Source: Shewanella mangrovi (GTDB lineage: Bacteria > Pseudomonadota > Gammaproteobacteria > Enterobacterales > Shewanellaceae). Taken from it: 64,000 nt of DNA. Under the pieces are notes generated by a model. That model saw nothing but the letters and a program-made list of their open reading frames with translations. It did not search any database and was not told the DNA's origin. Shown one piece after another: positions 1 through 9,851 of this stretch. Every line of letters starts with the position of its first letter. Positions within the stretch are counted from its first letter, which is position 1. Position numbers and translations under genes: made by a program. The stretch covers positions 1 to 64,000 of the forward strand of contig NZ_JPEO01000021.1 of NCBI RefSeq assembly GCF_000753795.1. Reading direction: 5' to 3'.

Positions 1-142
1 GGCATAAATTCATTTAGCCCCTTTTGGGGAGAAGCTAAAATCCAACAAGACTCAAGAATCATCAAAGCTGTGATTTGACGATTCTGTTGCAGAATAGCGC
101 ATCTTTTTATCGAATTAAAGTAATTACTCTAATCCTAAGGCA

Positions 143-249
143 AAAAAAAGCCCCGGCCGTGTGTGGAGGCCGGGGCGCCATTATTTGGCTGATCACTAAA
201 AGTGAAATAAAGGTCTGAAAGATAGAACATCTTAACCTCTGTACCCTAC
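143..249 (-). ncRNA. spf: Spot 42 small RNA
   Basis: Read on the minus strand, the segment begins GTAGGGTACAGAGGTTAAGA and continues with TGTTCTATCTTTCAGACC, which I recognise as the conserved 5' half of enterobacterial Spot 42. It ends in a GC-rich hairpin (150-175) followed by a run of eight U. The length of about 107 nt is close to the 109 nt of E. coli Spot 42. It lies just downstream of polA on the same strand, as in E. coli. Spot 42 is an Hfq-dependent, CRP-repressed sRNA that lowers expression of secondary carbon-source and redox genes when glucose is present. The middle part (187-215) differs from E. coli, as expected for a distant relative. Confidence 0.93.
144..178 (-). terminator. 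Terminator of spf
   Basis: Nine-base GC stem (GCCCCGGCC paired with GGCCGGGGC) around a GTGTGTGGA loop. On the minus strand it is followed by eight U residues (142-149), a canonical intrinsic terminator forming the 3' end of Spot 42. Confidence 0.9.
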
Positions 250-256
250 GCCGCGA

Positions 257-286
257 ATAATAGCCCATTTATCTCTATTTTGAAAA
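257..286 (-). promoter_or_regulatory. spf promoter
   Basis: On the minus strand a good -10 box, TATTAT (257-262), lies seven bases before the predicted first base of Spot 42 (249). A weak -35, TTTTCA, sits at 281-286 with an 18-base spacer. A half CRP site (TCACA-like, around 324-328) lies upstream. It is only a half match, so CRP control is known for spf in E. coli but not shown here. Confidence 0.6.
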
Positions 287-394
287 CAGTTTTTTATTTT
301 TGGTGTTAATAATCGCGTTTTTGATCACAGATGTAGGTATCGCAAACTCGATGGGATTCTATCTGTCTTTATGTAACCATTTGAATATAAATAA

Positions 395-419
395 AAAAGG
401 CATCTGGTGATGCCTTTTT
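395..419 (-). terminator. Terminator downstream of polA
   Basis: Short hairpin GGCATC-TGGT-GATGCC flanked by an A run on the left and a T run on the right, so it can work in both directions. It lies about 30 bases beyond the polA stop and separates polA from spf. Confidence 0.75.
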
Positions 420-449
420 CAGTATTTCGACAAACTTTCATCGCTATGA

Positions 450-3209
450 TTAGTGAGCTTGTTCCCAACTATCACCAATGCCAGCTTCAGCTAAAAGCGG
501 TACTTTTAAGTCAGCCGCTTCCGCCATTAATTGGCAGATTTTATCTTTCAGCACATCCGCATTTTGCTCATCGACTTCAAACACCAATTCATCGTGTACC
601 TGCATCACCATGGTGATGTCATCACGTTGTTCGCTACTGATCCATTCATCTACCGCAATCATGGCTTTTTTGATGATATCGGCGGCCGTACCTTGCATCG
701 GCGCGTTAATCGCGGCGCGTTCCGCAGATTGGCGGCGCATCGCGTTCCGATCTCTAATTTCTGGCAGATACAGCCGACGACCAAACAGGGTGGAGACATA
801 ACCTTGCTCGGCAGCCAATGCGCGAGTTTCTTCCATATAACGCATCACGCCCGGATAACGTTTGAAGTAGGTATCGATATAACTTTGGGCTTCGCTGCGT
901 GGAATATCTAACTGACGCGCTAAGCCAAAGGCTGACATACCGTAAATTAAGCCAAAGTTCACTGCTTTGGCGCGGCGACGTTGTTCGGATGTTACTGTTT
1001 CAAAAGCTACATCAAACACTTCGGCGGCGGTGGCGCGGTGAATATCTTTACCCTCGGCAAATGCCGTTAACAAGCCTTCATCTCCCGACAAATGCGCCAT
1101 AATGCGCAACTCAATTTGCGAGTAGTCGGCAGCCAACACTTTACGGCCTGTTGGCGCAATAAAGGCTTGGCGGATCTTGCGGCCTTCTTCAGTGCGGATT
1201 GGAATGTTTTGCAGGTTCGGATCACTCGATGATAAACGACCTGTAGCCGCATTGGCTTGGTGATAGCTCGTATGGACGCGGCCAGTTTTGCCATTGACCA
1301 TCATTGGCAGTTTATCGGTGTAGGTACTTTTCAACTTAGTTAAGCTACGGTGTTCCAAAATCACTTTGGGCAGCGGATAGTCGAGCGATAGTTCGACTAA
1401 CACCTCTTCTGCGGTAGATGGTGCGCCTTTCGGTGTTTTTTTGATGATCGGATAACCGAGCTTTTCAAAGAACAGCTGTTGTAGCTGTTTGGTGGAGCCC
1501 AAGTTGAACTCTTCACCTGCAATTTCATAGGCTTTTTGTTCGAGTTCGTCGATCTTGCGTGCTAGTTCATCACTTTGTTGCCCCAGCAACATGCTGTCGA
1601 TCAGTACGCCGTTGCGCTCCATTTTCGACAAAATGGTGATCAGCGGCAGCTCAATGTTAGTAAACACGCTGGGCAGGTCGGTTTCTTTACTCAAGCGTGG
1701 CCAAAGATGTTGGTGCAAACGCAGGGTAATATCAGCATCTTCAGCGGCATAGTGCGCTGCCGTTTCTAACTCAATCTGGTTAAATGTTTTTTGCTTAGCA
1801 CCTTTACCGGCAATCTCTTCAAAACTGACACATTTATGGCCGAGATATTTCAGCGACATGCCGTCCATGTCGTGGCGCGAGGCCACTGAATTGAACACAT
1901 AGGATTCCAGCATGGTATCAAAGCGCACTCCCTGCAGGATGATACCGACGTTAGCCAGAATACTGATGTCATATTTGAGATTTTGGCCGATTTTACCAAT
2001 TGCTGGGTTTTCTAAAATCGGCTTCAGCTTGGCGAGCACATCGGCTTTATCGAGTTGTGCTGGCGCGCCGTCGTAATTGTGCATCAATGGCAGATAAGCA
2101 GCTTTGCCTTCCTCAATAGAGAATGACAAACCGACGAGCTCTGCATCCATATAGTTGAGGCTGGTGGTCTCGGTATCCACGGCGAATTCGTCTGCCTTGC
2201 TCAGTTGCTCCAGCCAGCTATTCAACTGTTCATTGGTGAGAATGGTGGCGTAATCGATTTCCACTGCGGCGGTTTCTGCCACATCTTCAGCGCTGGCAGT
2301 TTCTTTATGCGCATTTTGTGGTGCTTTGTTATCCAGCACTTCGCCAAGCCAACGTTTGAACTCCATCTCGCCGTATAGCTTGATCAGCTCATCACGGTTG
2401 GGATGTTGAATATTGAGCTCGTCCCATTTGATATCCAACTCACAGTCAGTTTTGATGGTCGCTAATTCATAGGAGAGTTGCAGCAGTTCGGCGTTATCGC
2501 GAATTTTCTGCGGCATCGTCTTCGAGCCTCTAAAACCGATCGCGACAACATCATCAGGGTTGGCTAACAACTTACTTACGCCGCCAAGACCCGTTAGCAT
2601 CGCCAGCGCAGTTTTCTCTCCCACGCCTGGCAGGCCTGGAATGTTATCGGCTTTGTCGCCCATCATGGCGAGTAAGTCGATGATAAGTTCTGGACCGACA
2701 CCAAACTTAGTGGTGACTTCCTCAGGCCCGAGAATGGTATCGGTCATGGTATTGATCAGGGTGACGTTATCATCCACTAACTGCGCCATATCTTTATCGC
2801 CAGTGCTGATCAAAATCGCGCGGCCATCTTTGCTGGCTTGGCTGGCGAGGGTGCCAATGACATCATCTGCTTCTACGCCGGGAACGCACAACAGCGGCAG
2901 GCCTAATGCTTTAATGATTTGGTGCAGAGGTTCAATCTGGCTACGCAGATCGTCCGGCATTGGTGGACGATGTGCTTTGTAGTCGGCGTACATCTCGTTA
3001 CGAAAGGTTGGCCCTTTGGCATCAAACACCACCGCCATTTGCGAAGGCGTATAACGCGACAGCAGGCTGCGCAGCATATTGACAACCCCATAGACAGCTC
3101 CGGTCGCTTCACCTTTTGAGTTGGTGAGGTGTGGCGGGGCATAATAGGCGCGGTAGAGATAGGAAGATCCGTCAACGAGGATCAGTGGGTTGTCAGCGAT
3201 TTTTGGCAT
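450..3209 (-). CDS. polA: DNA polymerase I
   Basis: Family A polymerase of 919 aa (E. coli 928) that fills gaps, removes Okazaki primers and repairs DNA. The N-terminal 5'-3' nuclease (about 1-290) has GDKDMAQLV and the helix-hairpin region [18 protein letters not shown]. The proofreading domain (about 330-520) keeps its DxE (AVDTETTSL) and the late YAAEDAD motif, so 3'-5' exonuclease should be active. The polymerase domain has motif [10 protein letters not shown], the O-helix [14 protein letters not shown] and motif [11 protein letters not shown]. The start [20 protein letters not shown] matches the family N-terminus. It is transcribed toward spf. A consensus DnaA box lies about 90 bases upstream. 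Confidence 0.98.
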   Translation of the reverse strand: MPKIADNPLILVDGSSYLYRAYYAPPHLTNSKGEATGAVYGVVNMLRSLLSRYTPSQMAVVFDAKGPTFRNEMYADYKAHRPPMPDDLRSQIEPLHQIIKALGLPLLCVPGVEADDVIGTLASQASKDGRAILISTGDKDMAQLVDDNVTLINTMTDTILGPEEVTTKFGVGPELIIDLLAMMGDKADNIPGLPGVGEKTALAMLTGLGGVSKLLANPDDVVAIGFRGSKTMPQKIRDNAELLQLSYELATIKTDCELDIKWDELNIQHPNRDELIKLYGEMEFKRWLGEVLDNKAPQNAHKETASAEDVAETAAVEIDYATILTNEQLNSWLEQLSKADEFAVDTETTSLNYMDAELVGLSFSIEEGKAAYLPLMHNYDGAPAQLDKADVLAKLKPILENPAIGKIGQNLKYDISILANVGIILQGVRFDTMLESYVFNSVASRHDMDGMSLKYLGHKCVSFEEIAGKGAKQKTFNQIELETAAHYAAEDADITLRLHQHLWPRLSKETDLPSVFTNIELPLITILSKMERNGVLIDSMLLGQQSDELARKIDELEQKAYEIAGEEFNLGSTKQLQQLFFEKLGYPIIKKTPKGAPSTAEEVLVELSLDYPLPKVILEHRSLTKLKSTYTDKLPMMVNGKTGRVHTSYHQANAATGRLSSSDPNLQNIPIRTEEGRKIRQAFIAPTGRKVLAADYSQIELRIMAHLSGDEGLLTAFAEGKDIHRATAAEVFDVAFETVTSEQRRRAKAVNFGLIYGMSAFGLARQLDIPRSEAQSYIDTYFKRYPGVMRYMEETRALAAEQGYVSTLFGRRLYLPEIRDRNAMRRQSAERAAINAPMQGTAADIIKKAMIAVDEWISSEQRDDITMVMQVHDELVFEVDEQNADVLKDKICQLMAEAADLKVPLLAEAGIGDSWEQAH

Positions 3210-3595
3210 AGTGTCGAAATCGATTTTTTAGCTGTTTGAATTAGCGTTAAAGGATGCCACAGACGGTGAATTTGAGCCACGACAAAATACTCTCAGCCTG
3301 TGGATAAGTCTGTGAGTGAAAAATGTAACAGCGTGGGTAAAAGGAGAAAGGCTAAATCGTCCCTGTATCTAACTTACTGTTTTTATTTTATTTTAATTTT
3401 TTTTGTGAGTTGTGCTTTACTTTACGTAAATATTCCTGTCTGTGGATTTCTAAAATTCCATTTCCAGATTTACTGCGGAGAGTTAAAGAGCAAACTCTCG
3501 CTGGAACAGTTGCAATAAGTTAGCATGATTTTTGAACAGATCAACAGTTTCGTAACAGATTTGTTAAACCCAAATGACATAAGAGGGATTTTTTA
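3210..3595. other. polA-elbB divergent intergenic region
   Basis: About 390 bases between two divergent genes. It contains one consensus DnaA box (listed separately) and a weaker relative TGTGGATTT near 3440. The centre (3370-3440) is strongly AT-rich with long T runs, typical of promoter DNA. A possible 72-codon GTG-started frame here has no ribosome binding site or recognisable domain and is not called. Confidence 0.6.
3299..3307 (-). promoter_or_regulatory. Consensus DnaA box
   Basis: TGTGGATAA is the exact complement of the consensus DnaA box TTATCCACA. It lies about 90 bases upstream of polA in the shared polA/elbB promoter region. A single box is more likely a regulatory or DnaA-titration site than an origin. 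Confidence 0.55.
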
Positions 3596-4249
3596 ATGAA
3601 GAAAATGGCCGTGCTCCTAAGTGGCTGTGGCGTATTTGATGGTAGTGAAATCCACGAAGCCGTTTTGACCTTGTTAGCCTTGGCAAAAGCTGGCGTCAGT
3701 TACCAATGTTTTGCGCCTGATATAGCGCAAATGCATGTAATTAATCATGCTGCTGGTGCAGTGGCTGAAGGTGAAACTCGCAATGTGTTGGTGGAATCTG
3801 CCCGTATCGCGCGGGGTGAGATAAAAGCAACTACTGAGCTCGATATCAGTGAGTTTGATGGCTTGGTAATTCCTGGTGGCTTTGGTGCAGCGAAGAATCT
3901 GTGTGATTTTGCGGTGAATGGGGCGGAGATGCAGATACCACCGCTTGTGACTGAATTTATTGGCCAGTTTATCAAAGCTAACAAAGTGGTCGGCTTTATC
4001 TGTATCTCGCCAATCATGATCCCACTGCTGTATGGCGCGGGCGCGCAAGGCACGATTGGCACTGATGCTGATACCGCGGCGGCATTTAAAGCGATGGGCG
4101 GCGACCATCAAGCAGTCACGGTGGATGAGATTGTTGTTGATGCTGCGCGCAAGGTGGTTAGCACGCCTGCCTACATGCTGGCGGGTAACATTGTTGAAGT
4201 GCATAACGGCATTGAAAAGCTGGTGGCCAAAGTGGTTGAGCTGGCGTAA
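3596..4249 (+). CDS. elbB: Glyoxalase ElbB (DJ-1/PfpI superfamily)
   Basis: A 217-aa protein of the DJ-1/PfpI fold, the usual length for ElbB. E. coli ElbB is a weak glyoxalase historically linked to isoprenoid biosynthesis. The start KKMAVLLSGCGVFDGSEIHE is the characteristic ElbB N-terminus. The nucleophile-elbow cysteine lies in GFICISPIMIP (about residue 136), and the VIPGGFGAAKNLCDFA segment is also typical. A GAGGG-type ribosome site precedes the ATG. The gene stands alone, divergent from polA and convergent with the M1 peptidase gene. Confidence 0.92.
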   Translation: MKKMAVLLSGCGVFDGSEIHEAVLTLLALAKAGVSYQCFAPDIAQMHVINHAAGAVAEGETRNVLVESARIARGEIKATTELDISEFDGLVIPGGFGAAKNLCDFAVNGAEMQIPPLVTEFIGQFIKANKVVGFICISPIMIPLLYGAGAQGTIGTDADTAAAFKAMGGDHQAVTVDEIVVDAARKVVSTPAYMLAGNIVEVHNGIEKLVAKVVELA

Positions 4250-4263
4250 TCATTTTCCCGATA

Positions 4264-4305
4264 ATAAAAAATGCCGTGAGCGTTTATTCGTTCGCGGCAT
4301 TTTGT
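4264..4305. terminator. Bidirectional terminator elbB / M1 peptidase
   Basis: Hairpin with arms ATGCCGTGAGCG and CGTTCGCGGCAT (4271-4300), preceded by an A run and followed by a T-rich stretch. It sits between the convergent elbB and M1 peptidase genes and can serve both. Confidence 0.8.
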
Positions 4306-4325
4306 AATTTTAAACGGATCTCCTA

Positions 4326-6074
4326 TCAGGATTTGGTGGTTGCTTTTTTGGCTTTAACGGCCTTTTCTTTTTGCGCTTTGGTCCACGCTTGATGTTCGGC
4401 AAAGTAAGGCTCGTCTTTTAATAGCTTTTGCTTAGGGTCGAGTTGAATCCGATCTGCATTACCGACAACCAATTCACCGTGGCCGTGTGGCATTGACACC
4501 GTGAACAATTTACCGTCGACCAACACTTCAACTGGCAGCGCAAAGTCGCCAGTGGTTTGCTGCCAACGGATTTTCAACACATCACCCTCACGTTCGCTCA
4601 CCAGTTGTGGCAACTTGGCTTGGTATAGATAGGTGTTGAAGAAGCCTGTCATATCTTCACCGCTGACGCGATTGACGATGGCAATAAAGGTTTTGGTATT
4701 GCTGTAAATCGGCTTGAAGTTGCCCGGTTGCGGATTAGGTGTGCCATACACCAACTCGCGTACGGCGCGGAAGAACTTCTCATCACCAAGATAGTTGCGT
4801 AGCGTGTGCAGCATCAGCGCACCTTTATTGTAGATATCTTGTCCCGGGCCGCGTTTTTCATCGTAAACGCCTTCTTCGGTTTTCGATTCGCCCGATACCA
4901 TTGGCGCTTTATTGGTGACTTTGGCACGTAGGCCGTAAAGTTGCGCGTCATAGGCCATTTTGCCGTGCAGATACTCGGCATACAGCGGTTGCATATAGGT
5001 GGCAAAACTTTCGTGCAGCCAAAAATCGTCCCAGTTCTCATTGGTCAGTTGGTTACCAAACCACTCGTGGGCCAGTTCATGCTGTAGCAAGCTGTCGTAA
5101 CCAAAAATCCCTTTGGCGTAATGGTTACCATACGCGTTGATAGTTTGATGCTCCATGCCCAAATGCGGCGTATTCACCACGCCCATTTTGTCTTGCCAAA
5201 AAGGGTAAGGGCCGATGTAACGCTCAAAGAATTCCAACTGTTTCGGAAATTCTTGAAATAGCACACTGGCATCTTTCTTATCGCCTTTCAGATACCAATA
5301 TTGCATAGAATATTGATGACCGTATTTGCTGTGATAATCCGCTTGCAGCTCTTCATAAGGGCCGATATTAAGCGCGACGGCATAGGTATTGGGTTGTTGA
5401 ACTTGCCAATGATAGGTATTCCAACCATCTTGTTCAGTTATATCAATCAATTTGCCGTTAGATGGCGCGATCAGTGGCGCGGGTACCTTGATGAACAGAT
5501 CGGCAACTAACGGCTCGCCCATTGGTTGGTCGATACACGGCCAGAACAGATCGCAGCCTTCACCTTGCACCGCAGTGGCAATCCATGGTTGGCCGTTCTC
5601 AGTTTTGCTCCAGACAAAACCGCCATCCCAAGGGGCATGTTTAGCTTGGTGTGGTTTACCGGCGTAATCGATGGTGACGGTAAACTCCGCGCCTTGTGCG
5701 ACCGTTTGAGGCAGAGTGATAAACTCGCGGCCTTCAGGATTTTGCCATTGGTTGGCAGATAAGGTTTGGCCATTCACTGCAATTTGGCTGATCGGCAGTT
5801 CGCGGTCGAGATCGACGGAAAATGTTGTCAACGCAGCTTTGGCGGCAAAACGTAATACCGCATGGCCAGCAATGGTTTGGGTTTCCGGAAACACCTGCCA
5901 ATGCAGTTCAGCATGCTTGAACAATAAGTCTTTTTGCGTGGCCGGCATGTCGCCGCCAGATTCTTTCGTCAGCTGAGTGTAGAGCGGTTTCTCGGGCGTT
6001 GGTGAAGCGGTGCTGGCACAACCCGCGACGGCTAAAGTGAGCAATGGTGCAAATAGGTAAGCGTAGGATTTCAT
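4326..6074 (-). CDS. M1-family aminopeptidase lipoprotein
   Basis: Zinc metallopeptidase of 582 aa. The N-terminus is a lipoprotein signal with lipobox LAVAGC (Cys about 19), so it is probably anchored in the envelope. The gluzincin site HELAHEWFGNQ plus the downstream glutamate in WLHESFATYMQ provide HExxH...E zinc binding. The GMEH motif (HLGMEHQTINAYG) is the M1 exopeptidase signature, in the GxMEN position. The protein has the N-terminal beta and catalytic domains but lacks the long C-terminal helical domain of PepN, as in compact M1 enzymes. The C-terminus is Lys-rich. It probably trims periplasmic peptides; the substrate is unknown. It lies 117 bases downstream of glpG. Confidence 0.9.
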   Translation of the reverse strand: MKSYAYLFAPLLTLAVAGCASTASPTPEKPLYTQLTKESGGDMPATQKDLLFKHAELHWQVFPETQTIAGHAVLRFAAKAALTTFSVDLDRELPISQIAVNGQTLSANQWQNPEGREFITLPQTVAQGAEFTVTIDYAGKPHQAKHAPWDGGFVWSKTENGQPWIATAVQGEGCDLFWPCIDQPMGEPLVADLFIKVPAPLIAPSNGKLIDITEQDGWNTYHWQVQQPNTYAVALNIGPYEELQADYHSKYGHQYSMQYWYLKGDKKDASVLFQEFPKQLEFFERYIGPYPFWQDKMGVVNTPHLGMEHQTINAYGNHYAKGIFGYDSLLQHELAHEWFGNQLTNENWDDFWLHESFATYMQPLYAEYLHGKMAYDAQLYGLRAKVTNKAPMVSGESKTEEGVYDEKRGPGQDIYNKGALMLHTLRNYLGDEKFFRAVRELVYGTPNPQPGNFKPIYSNTKTFIAIVNRVSGEDMTGFFNTYLYQAKLPQLVSEREGDVLKIRWQQTTGDFALPVEVLVDGKLFTVSMPHGHGELVVGNADRIQLDPKQKLLKDEPYFAEHQAWTKAQKEKAVKAKKATTKS

Positions 6075-6191
6075 GGCAACTTTCAGGCGTTATTCTTGTT
6101 GGTTAAGCCGCCATTGTGCCGTGTGATGCTGAGCATCACTACGGCAAAACTGTTGCGAATCGTTTCAAACTTGTAAACAGAAGGTGGAAGA

Positions 6192-7022
6192 TTAACGTTT
6201 GCGGCGGCTGTCGAGCCAACCTTGCAGTAAACCAGTAAGTAAGCCTGCTAAGTGGGCGCTATTGGCAATGTTATCGCCCATCACACCACTAAAGCCGAGT
6301 ACGAGGGAGAGCAACATAAAGCCCATTAGCGCAGGTTGCAGCACTAAACCGCGTTGCGGCGCCCATTGGCTCATCACCCAGCTGTAGCCAATCAAGCCGT
6401 AGACTACGCCGGAAAGCCCACCAAAATTAGGCCCGCTAAAGAAAAACTGCACCATATTAGGCAAGGTGCCGGCGACCATAAGCAGCAGTAACAAACGGCC
6501 ACTGCCGAGGCTGTTTTCAATCCGGCCACCGAGATACCACAACCACACCATGTTGAAGGCGATATGTAGCAGCGAAAAATGCAGCAAGCTTGGGGTAAAC
6601 ACGCGCCAAATCTGCCAATGGCTGTCCGTGCTGGCACCAAAAAACGATAGCGCGCTGAAGATGGCTTCGGGCGCGAACATCATCGCAATATAGATAACCA
6701 CACAGGTAATTAAGGTCACTAATGTGACCGGACCGGCGCCAGTGATAACTTGTGTCAGCAGTTGTAAGCCAGGCGCGCCGTAATCGAGTTTGGTTTGGTT
6801 GTCGCCCACTTCCCACGATGCTTGCTGGTATTTGCCATCCATCGGATTGTGAATAAAGGCGGCAAATTCGCGCTGTGCGGCAATGGCATTACGCTCGTCC
6901 ACCACGTAAATCGCGGTGCCCTGCGCGGTATGCTCGATGCGGGTTTCAATCCCTTGGCTTTTGAGATAATCGGTCAGTGCCATGACGGCACGGGGCGATG
7001 CCAGCCGGCCAATCTCAACCAT
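6192..7022 (-). CDS. glpG: Rhomboid intramembrane serine protease GlpG
   Basis: Inner-membrane rhomboid protease of 276 aa (E. coli 276). The N-terminal cytoplasmic domain (about 1-90) precedes six membrane segments. The catalytic serine is in GGLSGVVYG, the catalytic histidine in NSAHLAGLLTG, and the L1 loop carries a WR motif (QIWRVFTPSLLHF). I chose the ATG at 7022 because the sequence from MVEIGRLASPRAV aligns with the start of E. coli GlpG; the longer frame would run into glpE. The start overlaps the glpE stop by 8 bases, so translation is probably coupled. Confidence 0.93.
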   Translation of the reverse strand: MVEIGRLASPRAVMALTDYLKSQGIETRIEHTAQGTAIYVVDERNAIAAQREFAAFIHNPMDGKYQQASWEVGDNQTKLDYGAPGLQLLTQVITGAGPVTLVTLITCVVIYIAMMFAPEAIFSALSFFGASTDSHWQIWRVFTPSLLHFSLLHIAFNMVWLWYLGGRIENSLGSGRLLLLLMVAGTLPNMVQFFFSGPNFGGLSGVVYGLIGYSWVMSQWAPQRGLVLQPALMGFMLLSLVLGFSGVMGDNIANSAHLAGLLTGLLQGWLDSRRKR

Positions 7023-7323
7023 TAGCAGCCGCCCATGCGGTGTAACCTCCTTCGAGGCTATAAATGTCATCGAAACCTTGCTGGTGCAGATATTCGGCGG
7101 CACCTTGGCTGCTAATGCCGTGATAGCAAACGACAACCAGTGGCGCGTCTAAATCTGCTTGCGCCATAAATTGGGCGATGTTGTCGTTACCCACACGTTG
7201 TGCGCCGGCGATATGGCCTTGCTCAAAGCTAGCGGGATCGCGGATATCGATGATTTGTAATTCTTCGCCTTGTTGCAGGCGTTGTTTGAGTTCGGCAATG
7301 TTCAGGATCTTGTAGGTCGTCAT
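7015..7323 (-). CDS. glpE: Thiosulfate sulfurtransferase GlpE
   Basis: Single-domain rhodanese of 102 aa that transfers sulfane sulfur from thiosulfate to thiols or cyanide in the cytoplasm. The active-site loop CYHGISSQ carries the catalytic cysteine; IIDIRDPASFEQGHIAGA is the classic rhodanese N-terminal motif. The start at 7323 (MTTYKILNIAELKQRL) gives the family length; an upstream extension in the same frame is not supported. It forms a two-gene unit with glpG, as in many gammaproteobacteria, but no glpR or glpD is present. Confidence 0.93.
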   Translation of the reverse strand: MTTYKILNIAELKQRLQQGEELQIIDIRDPASFEQGHIAGAQRVGNDNIAQFMAQADLDAPLVVVCYHGISSQGAAEYLHQQGFDDIYSLEGGYTAWAAANG

Positions 7324-7427
7324 GGGAATACCTAATGCTTTGCGGCTAATTTGTTGATACTGATCACATTTTGCCTGAGGGCACTGCGTGAGTACAGTGC
7401 CCAGCAAGCAGAGTCCTGATTTGGGTG

Positions 7428-8453
7428 TTATTCCCAGTTCAGGATCACTTTGCCTGATTGACCAGAGCGCATGGCATCAAAGCCCGCTTGGAAGTCATCG
7501 ATGGCAAATTGGTGAGTAATGATTGGCGAAATATCTAAGCCAGATTGGATCAAACTGGCCATCTTGTACCAAGTCTCAAACATCTCACGGCCGTAAATGC
7601 CTTTAATCACTAAGCCTTTGAAGATCACTTTGCTCCAATCAATCGCCATTTGGCCGCCAGGAATACCCAGCATAGCGATTTTGCCGCCGTGGTTCATGGT
7701 GTCCAGCATGGCGTGGAACGCTGATGGCACGCCAGACATCTCTAAACCGACGTCAAAGCCTTCAGTCATTTTCAGCTCTTTCATGACGTCTTTAAGATCT
7801 TCTTTAGCTACGTTGACCGCGCGGGTGGCGCCCATTTTACGCGCCAGATCTAAGCGGTATTCGTTGACATCGGTGATCACCACGTGGCGCGCACCCACGT
7901 GTTTACAAATCGCCACCGCCATAATGCCAATGGGACCGGCGCCGGTGATCAACACATCTTCGCCAACCAGATCAAATGACAGCGCAGTGTGCACTGCGTT
8001 ACCGAATGGATCGAAGATAGAGGCTAAATCGTTGCTGATATCGTCTGGAATGCGGAAAGCGTTGAACGCTGGGATCACCAGATATTCAGCAAAACAGCCT
8101 TCGCGGTTTACGCCCACACCAAAAGTGTTGCGGCACAAGTGAGTGCGGCCTGCGCGACAGTTACGACAGTGGCCGCAAGTGATGTGGCCTTCGCCAGAAA
8201 CGCGGTCACCGAGGTTAAAACCGCGTACTTCGCTGCCTACGCCCACCACTTCGCCAACATATTCGTGACCAACCACCATAGGTACTGGAATAGTGTTTTG
8301 TGACCATTCGTCCCAGTTGTAGATATGCACATCGGTGCCGCAAATGGCGGTTTTGCGAATTTTGATCAGCAGGTCGTTCGGGCCCATTTCCGGCTTTTCA
8401 ACATCGACCATCCAGATGCCTTGTTCAGGCTTTAATTTGCTTAATGCTTTCAT
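7428..8453 (-). CDS. tdh: L-threonine 3-dehydrogenase
   Basis: Zinc-dependent medium-chain dehydrogenase of 341 aa that oxidises L-threonine to 2-amino-3-ketobutyrate with NAD. The catalytic zinc ligands lie in [10 protein letters not shown] and GHEYVGEV. The structural zinc cysteines lie in [18 protein letters not shown]. The nucleotide-binding fold has GAGPIGIMA. The start at 8453 ([14 protein letters not shown]) matches the E. coli enzyme exactly in position and has a GAGAG ribosome site. It follows kbl by 20 bases, so the two steps of threonine to glycine conversion are made from one transcript. Confidence 0.98.
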   Translation of the reverse strand: MKALSKLKPEQGIWMVDVEKPEMGPNDLLIKIRKTAICGTDVHIYNWDEWSQNTIPVPMVVGHEYVGEVVGVGSEVRGFNLGDRVSGEGHITCGHCRNCRAGRTHLCRNTFGVGVNREGCFAEYLVIPAFNAFRIPDDISNDLASIFDPFGNAVHTALSFDLVGEDVLITGAGPIGIMAVAICKHVGARHVVITDVNEYRLDLARKMGATRAVNVAKEDLKDVMKELKMTEGFDVGLEMSGVPSAFHAMLDTMNHGGKIAMLGIPGGQMAIDWSKVIFKGLVIKGIYGREMFETWYKMASLIQSGLDISPIITHQFAIDDFQAGFDAMRSGQSGKVILNWE

Positions 8454-8473
8454 GATGACTCTCAATGCTCGCC

Positions 8474-9667
8474 TTAGATAATGCCCATCTCTTTACCGAT
8501 ACGGGTAAAGGCGGCAATGGCGCGGTCCAGCTGCGCCTTAGTGTGCGCGGCCGACATTTGGGTACGGATACGAGCTTGGCCTTGTGGTACAACCGGGAAC
8601 GAGAAGCCAATCACGTAGATGTTTTCTTCGAGCAGTTTGTTAGCAAAATCGCCCGCCAGTTTGGCGTCGCCAATCATTACCGGCACGATAGCGTGGTCGG
8701 CTCCGGCCAAGTTGAAACCTGCGGCAGACATTTGCTCGCGGAAGTACTGTGCGTTTTCACGCAATTGGTTACGCAGTGCATCGCCATCTTCCAGCAGTTC
8801 CAATACTTTGATAGAGGCCGACACAATCGCTGGCGCCAAAGAGTTAGAGAACAGATATGGGCGTGAGCGTTGACGCAGCCAGTCGATCACCTCTTTTTTA
8901 CCAGCAGTGTAGCCACCAGACGCGCCACCAAGGGCTTTGCCGAGTGTGCCGGTGATGATGTCTACGCGATCCATTACGTCGCAATATTCGTGAGTGCCAC
9001 GGCCTTTGTCGCCAACAAAACCCACTGCGTGGGAATCATCCACCATCACCAGTGCGCCGTATTTGTCGGCCAAATCGCACACGCCTTTGAGGTTGGCAAT
9101 CACGCCGTCCATAGAGAATACGCCGTCGGTGGCGATTAAAATATGGCGCGCGCAAGCATCTTTGGCGGCAATCAATTGTTGCTCTAAATCCGCCATATCG
9201 TTGTTGGCGTAGCGGAAGCGTTTAGCTTTACACAAACGCACGCCGTCGATGATGGAGGCGTGGTTCAGTGCGTCAGAGATAATCGCGTCTTCAGCACTCA
9301 GCAGGGTTTCAAATAAACCGCCGTTAGCGTCAAAGCATGATGAGTACAGAATGGTGTCTTCGGTGCCTAAAAAGGCAGACAGCTTAGCTTCCAGCTGTTT
9401 ATGGATATCTTGAGTGCCGCAAATAAAGCGTACTGATGCCATACCAAAGCCGTGATCATCAAGCCCTTGTTTGGCGGCTTCAATCAGCGCTGGATGGTTA
9501 GCTAACCCTAAGTAGTTGTTGGCGCAGAAGTTAATCACTTCTTCGTCATTTACGGTGATGGCAGTTTGTTGTGGCGATACGATAATGCGTTCGCTTTTAT
9601 AGAGGCCGTCCGCTTTGGTTTGTTCGAGTTGTTGTTGGATCTGTTGGTAGAATACAGAAGATGCCAC
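8474..9667 (-). CDS. kbl: 2-amino-3-ketobutyrate CoA ligase (glycine C-acetyltransferase)
   Basis: PLP-dependent alpha-oxoamine synthase of 397 aa (E. coli 398) that cleaves 2-amino-3-ketobutyrate with CoA to glycine and acetyl-CoA. It has [13 protein letters not shown] near the N-terminus, [12 protein letters not shown] for cofactor contacts, and the PLP lysine in [14 protein letters not shown]. The start codon is GTG (9667), preceded by AGGAGA with a 7-base gap, and encodes [10 protein letters not shown]. It is the first gene of the kbl-tdh operon. Confidence 0.97.
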   Translation of the reverse strand: MASSVFYQQIQQQLEQTKADGLYKSERIIVSPQQTAITVNDEEVINFCANNYLGLANHPALIEAAKQGLDDHGFGMASVRFICGTQDIHKQLEAKLSAFLGTEDTILYSSCFDANGGLFETLLSAEDAIISDALNHASIIDGVRLCKAKRFRYANNDMADLEQQLIAAKDACARHILIATDGVFSMDGVIANLKGVCDLADKYGALVMVDDSHAVGFVGDKGRGTHEYCDVMDRVDIITGTLGKALGGASGGYTAGKKEVIDWLRQRSRPYLFSNSLAPAIVSASIKVLELLEDGDALRNQLRENAQYFREQMSAAGFNLAGADHAIVPVMIGDAKLAGDFANKLLEENIYVIGFSFPVVPQGQARIRTQMSAAHTKAQLDRAIAAFTRIGKEMGII

Positions 9668-9851
9668 GTTCAGTCTCCTTTAGTGATTATGCTGACTTGT
9701 GGAATTGGCGGCATTTTAACCCCAATTAGACCGCCACCACAGTGATTTTTAGCCTAGCCATAGCGCTATTAGTAAGATTAGTGCGTGATAGTGAGTTTCA
9801 TAAATAAATCTAATCTGATGTCGTCAGCTTGAGGTAAGGTACCGCGATAAA

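Noticed and set aside
1-142. Gene or sRNA left of spf
   Set aside because: Only weak hairpins (around 17-38 and 80-95) and no coding frame; probably the promoter region of a gene outside the window.
3300-3518. 72-codon frame with a hydrophobic segment between polA and elbB
   Set aside because: GTG start on a DnaA box, no ribosome site, no recognisable domain, AT-rich promoter-like DNA.
7024-7136. Longer GlpG start at 7136
   Set aside because: It would overlap glpE by 122 bases, and the extra residues do not match the family.
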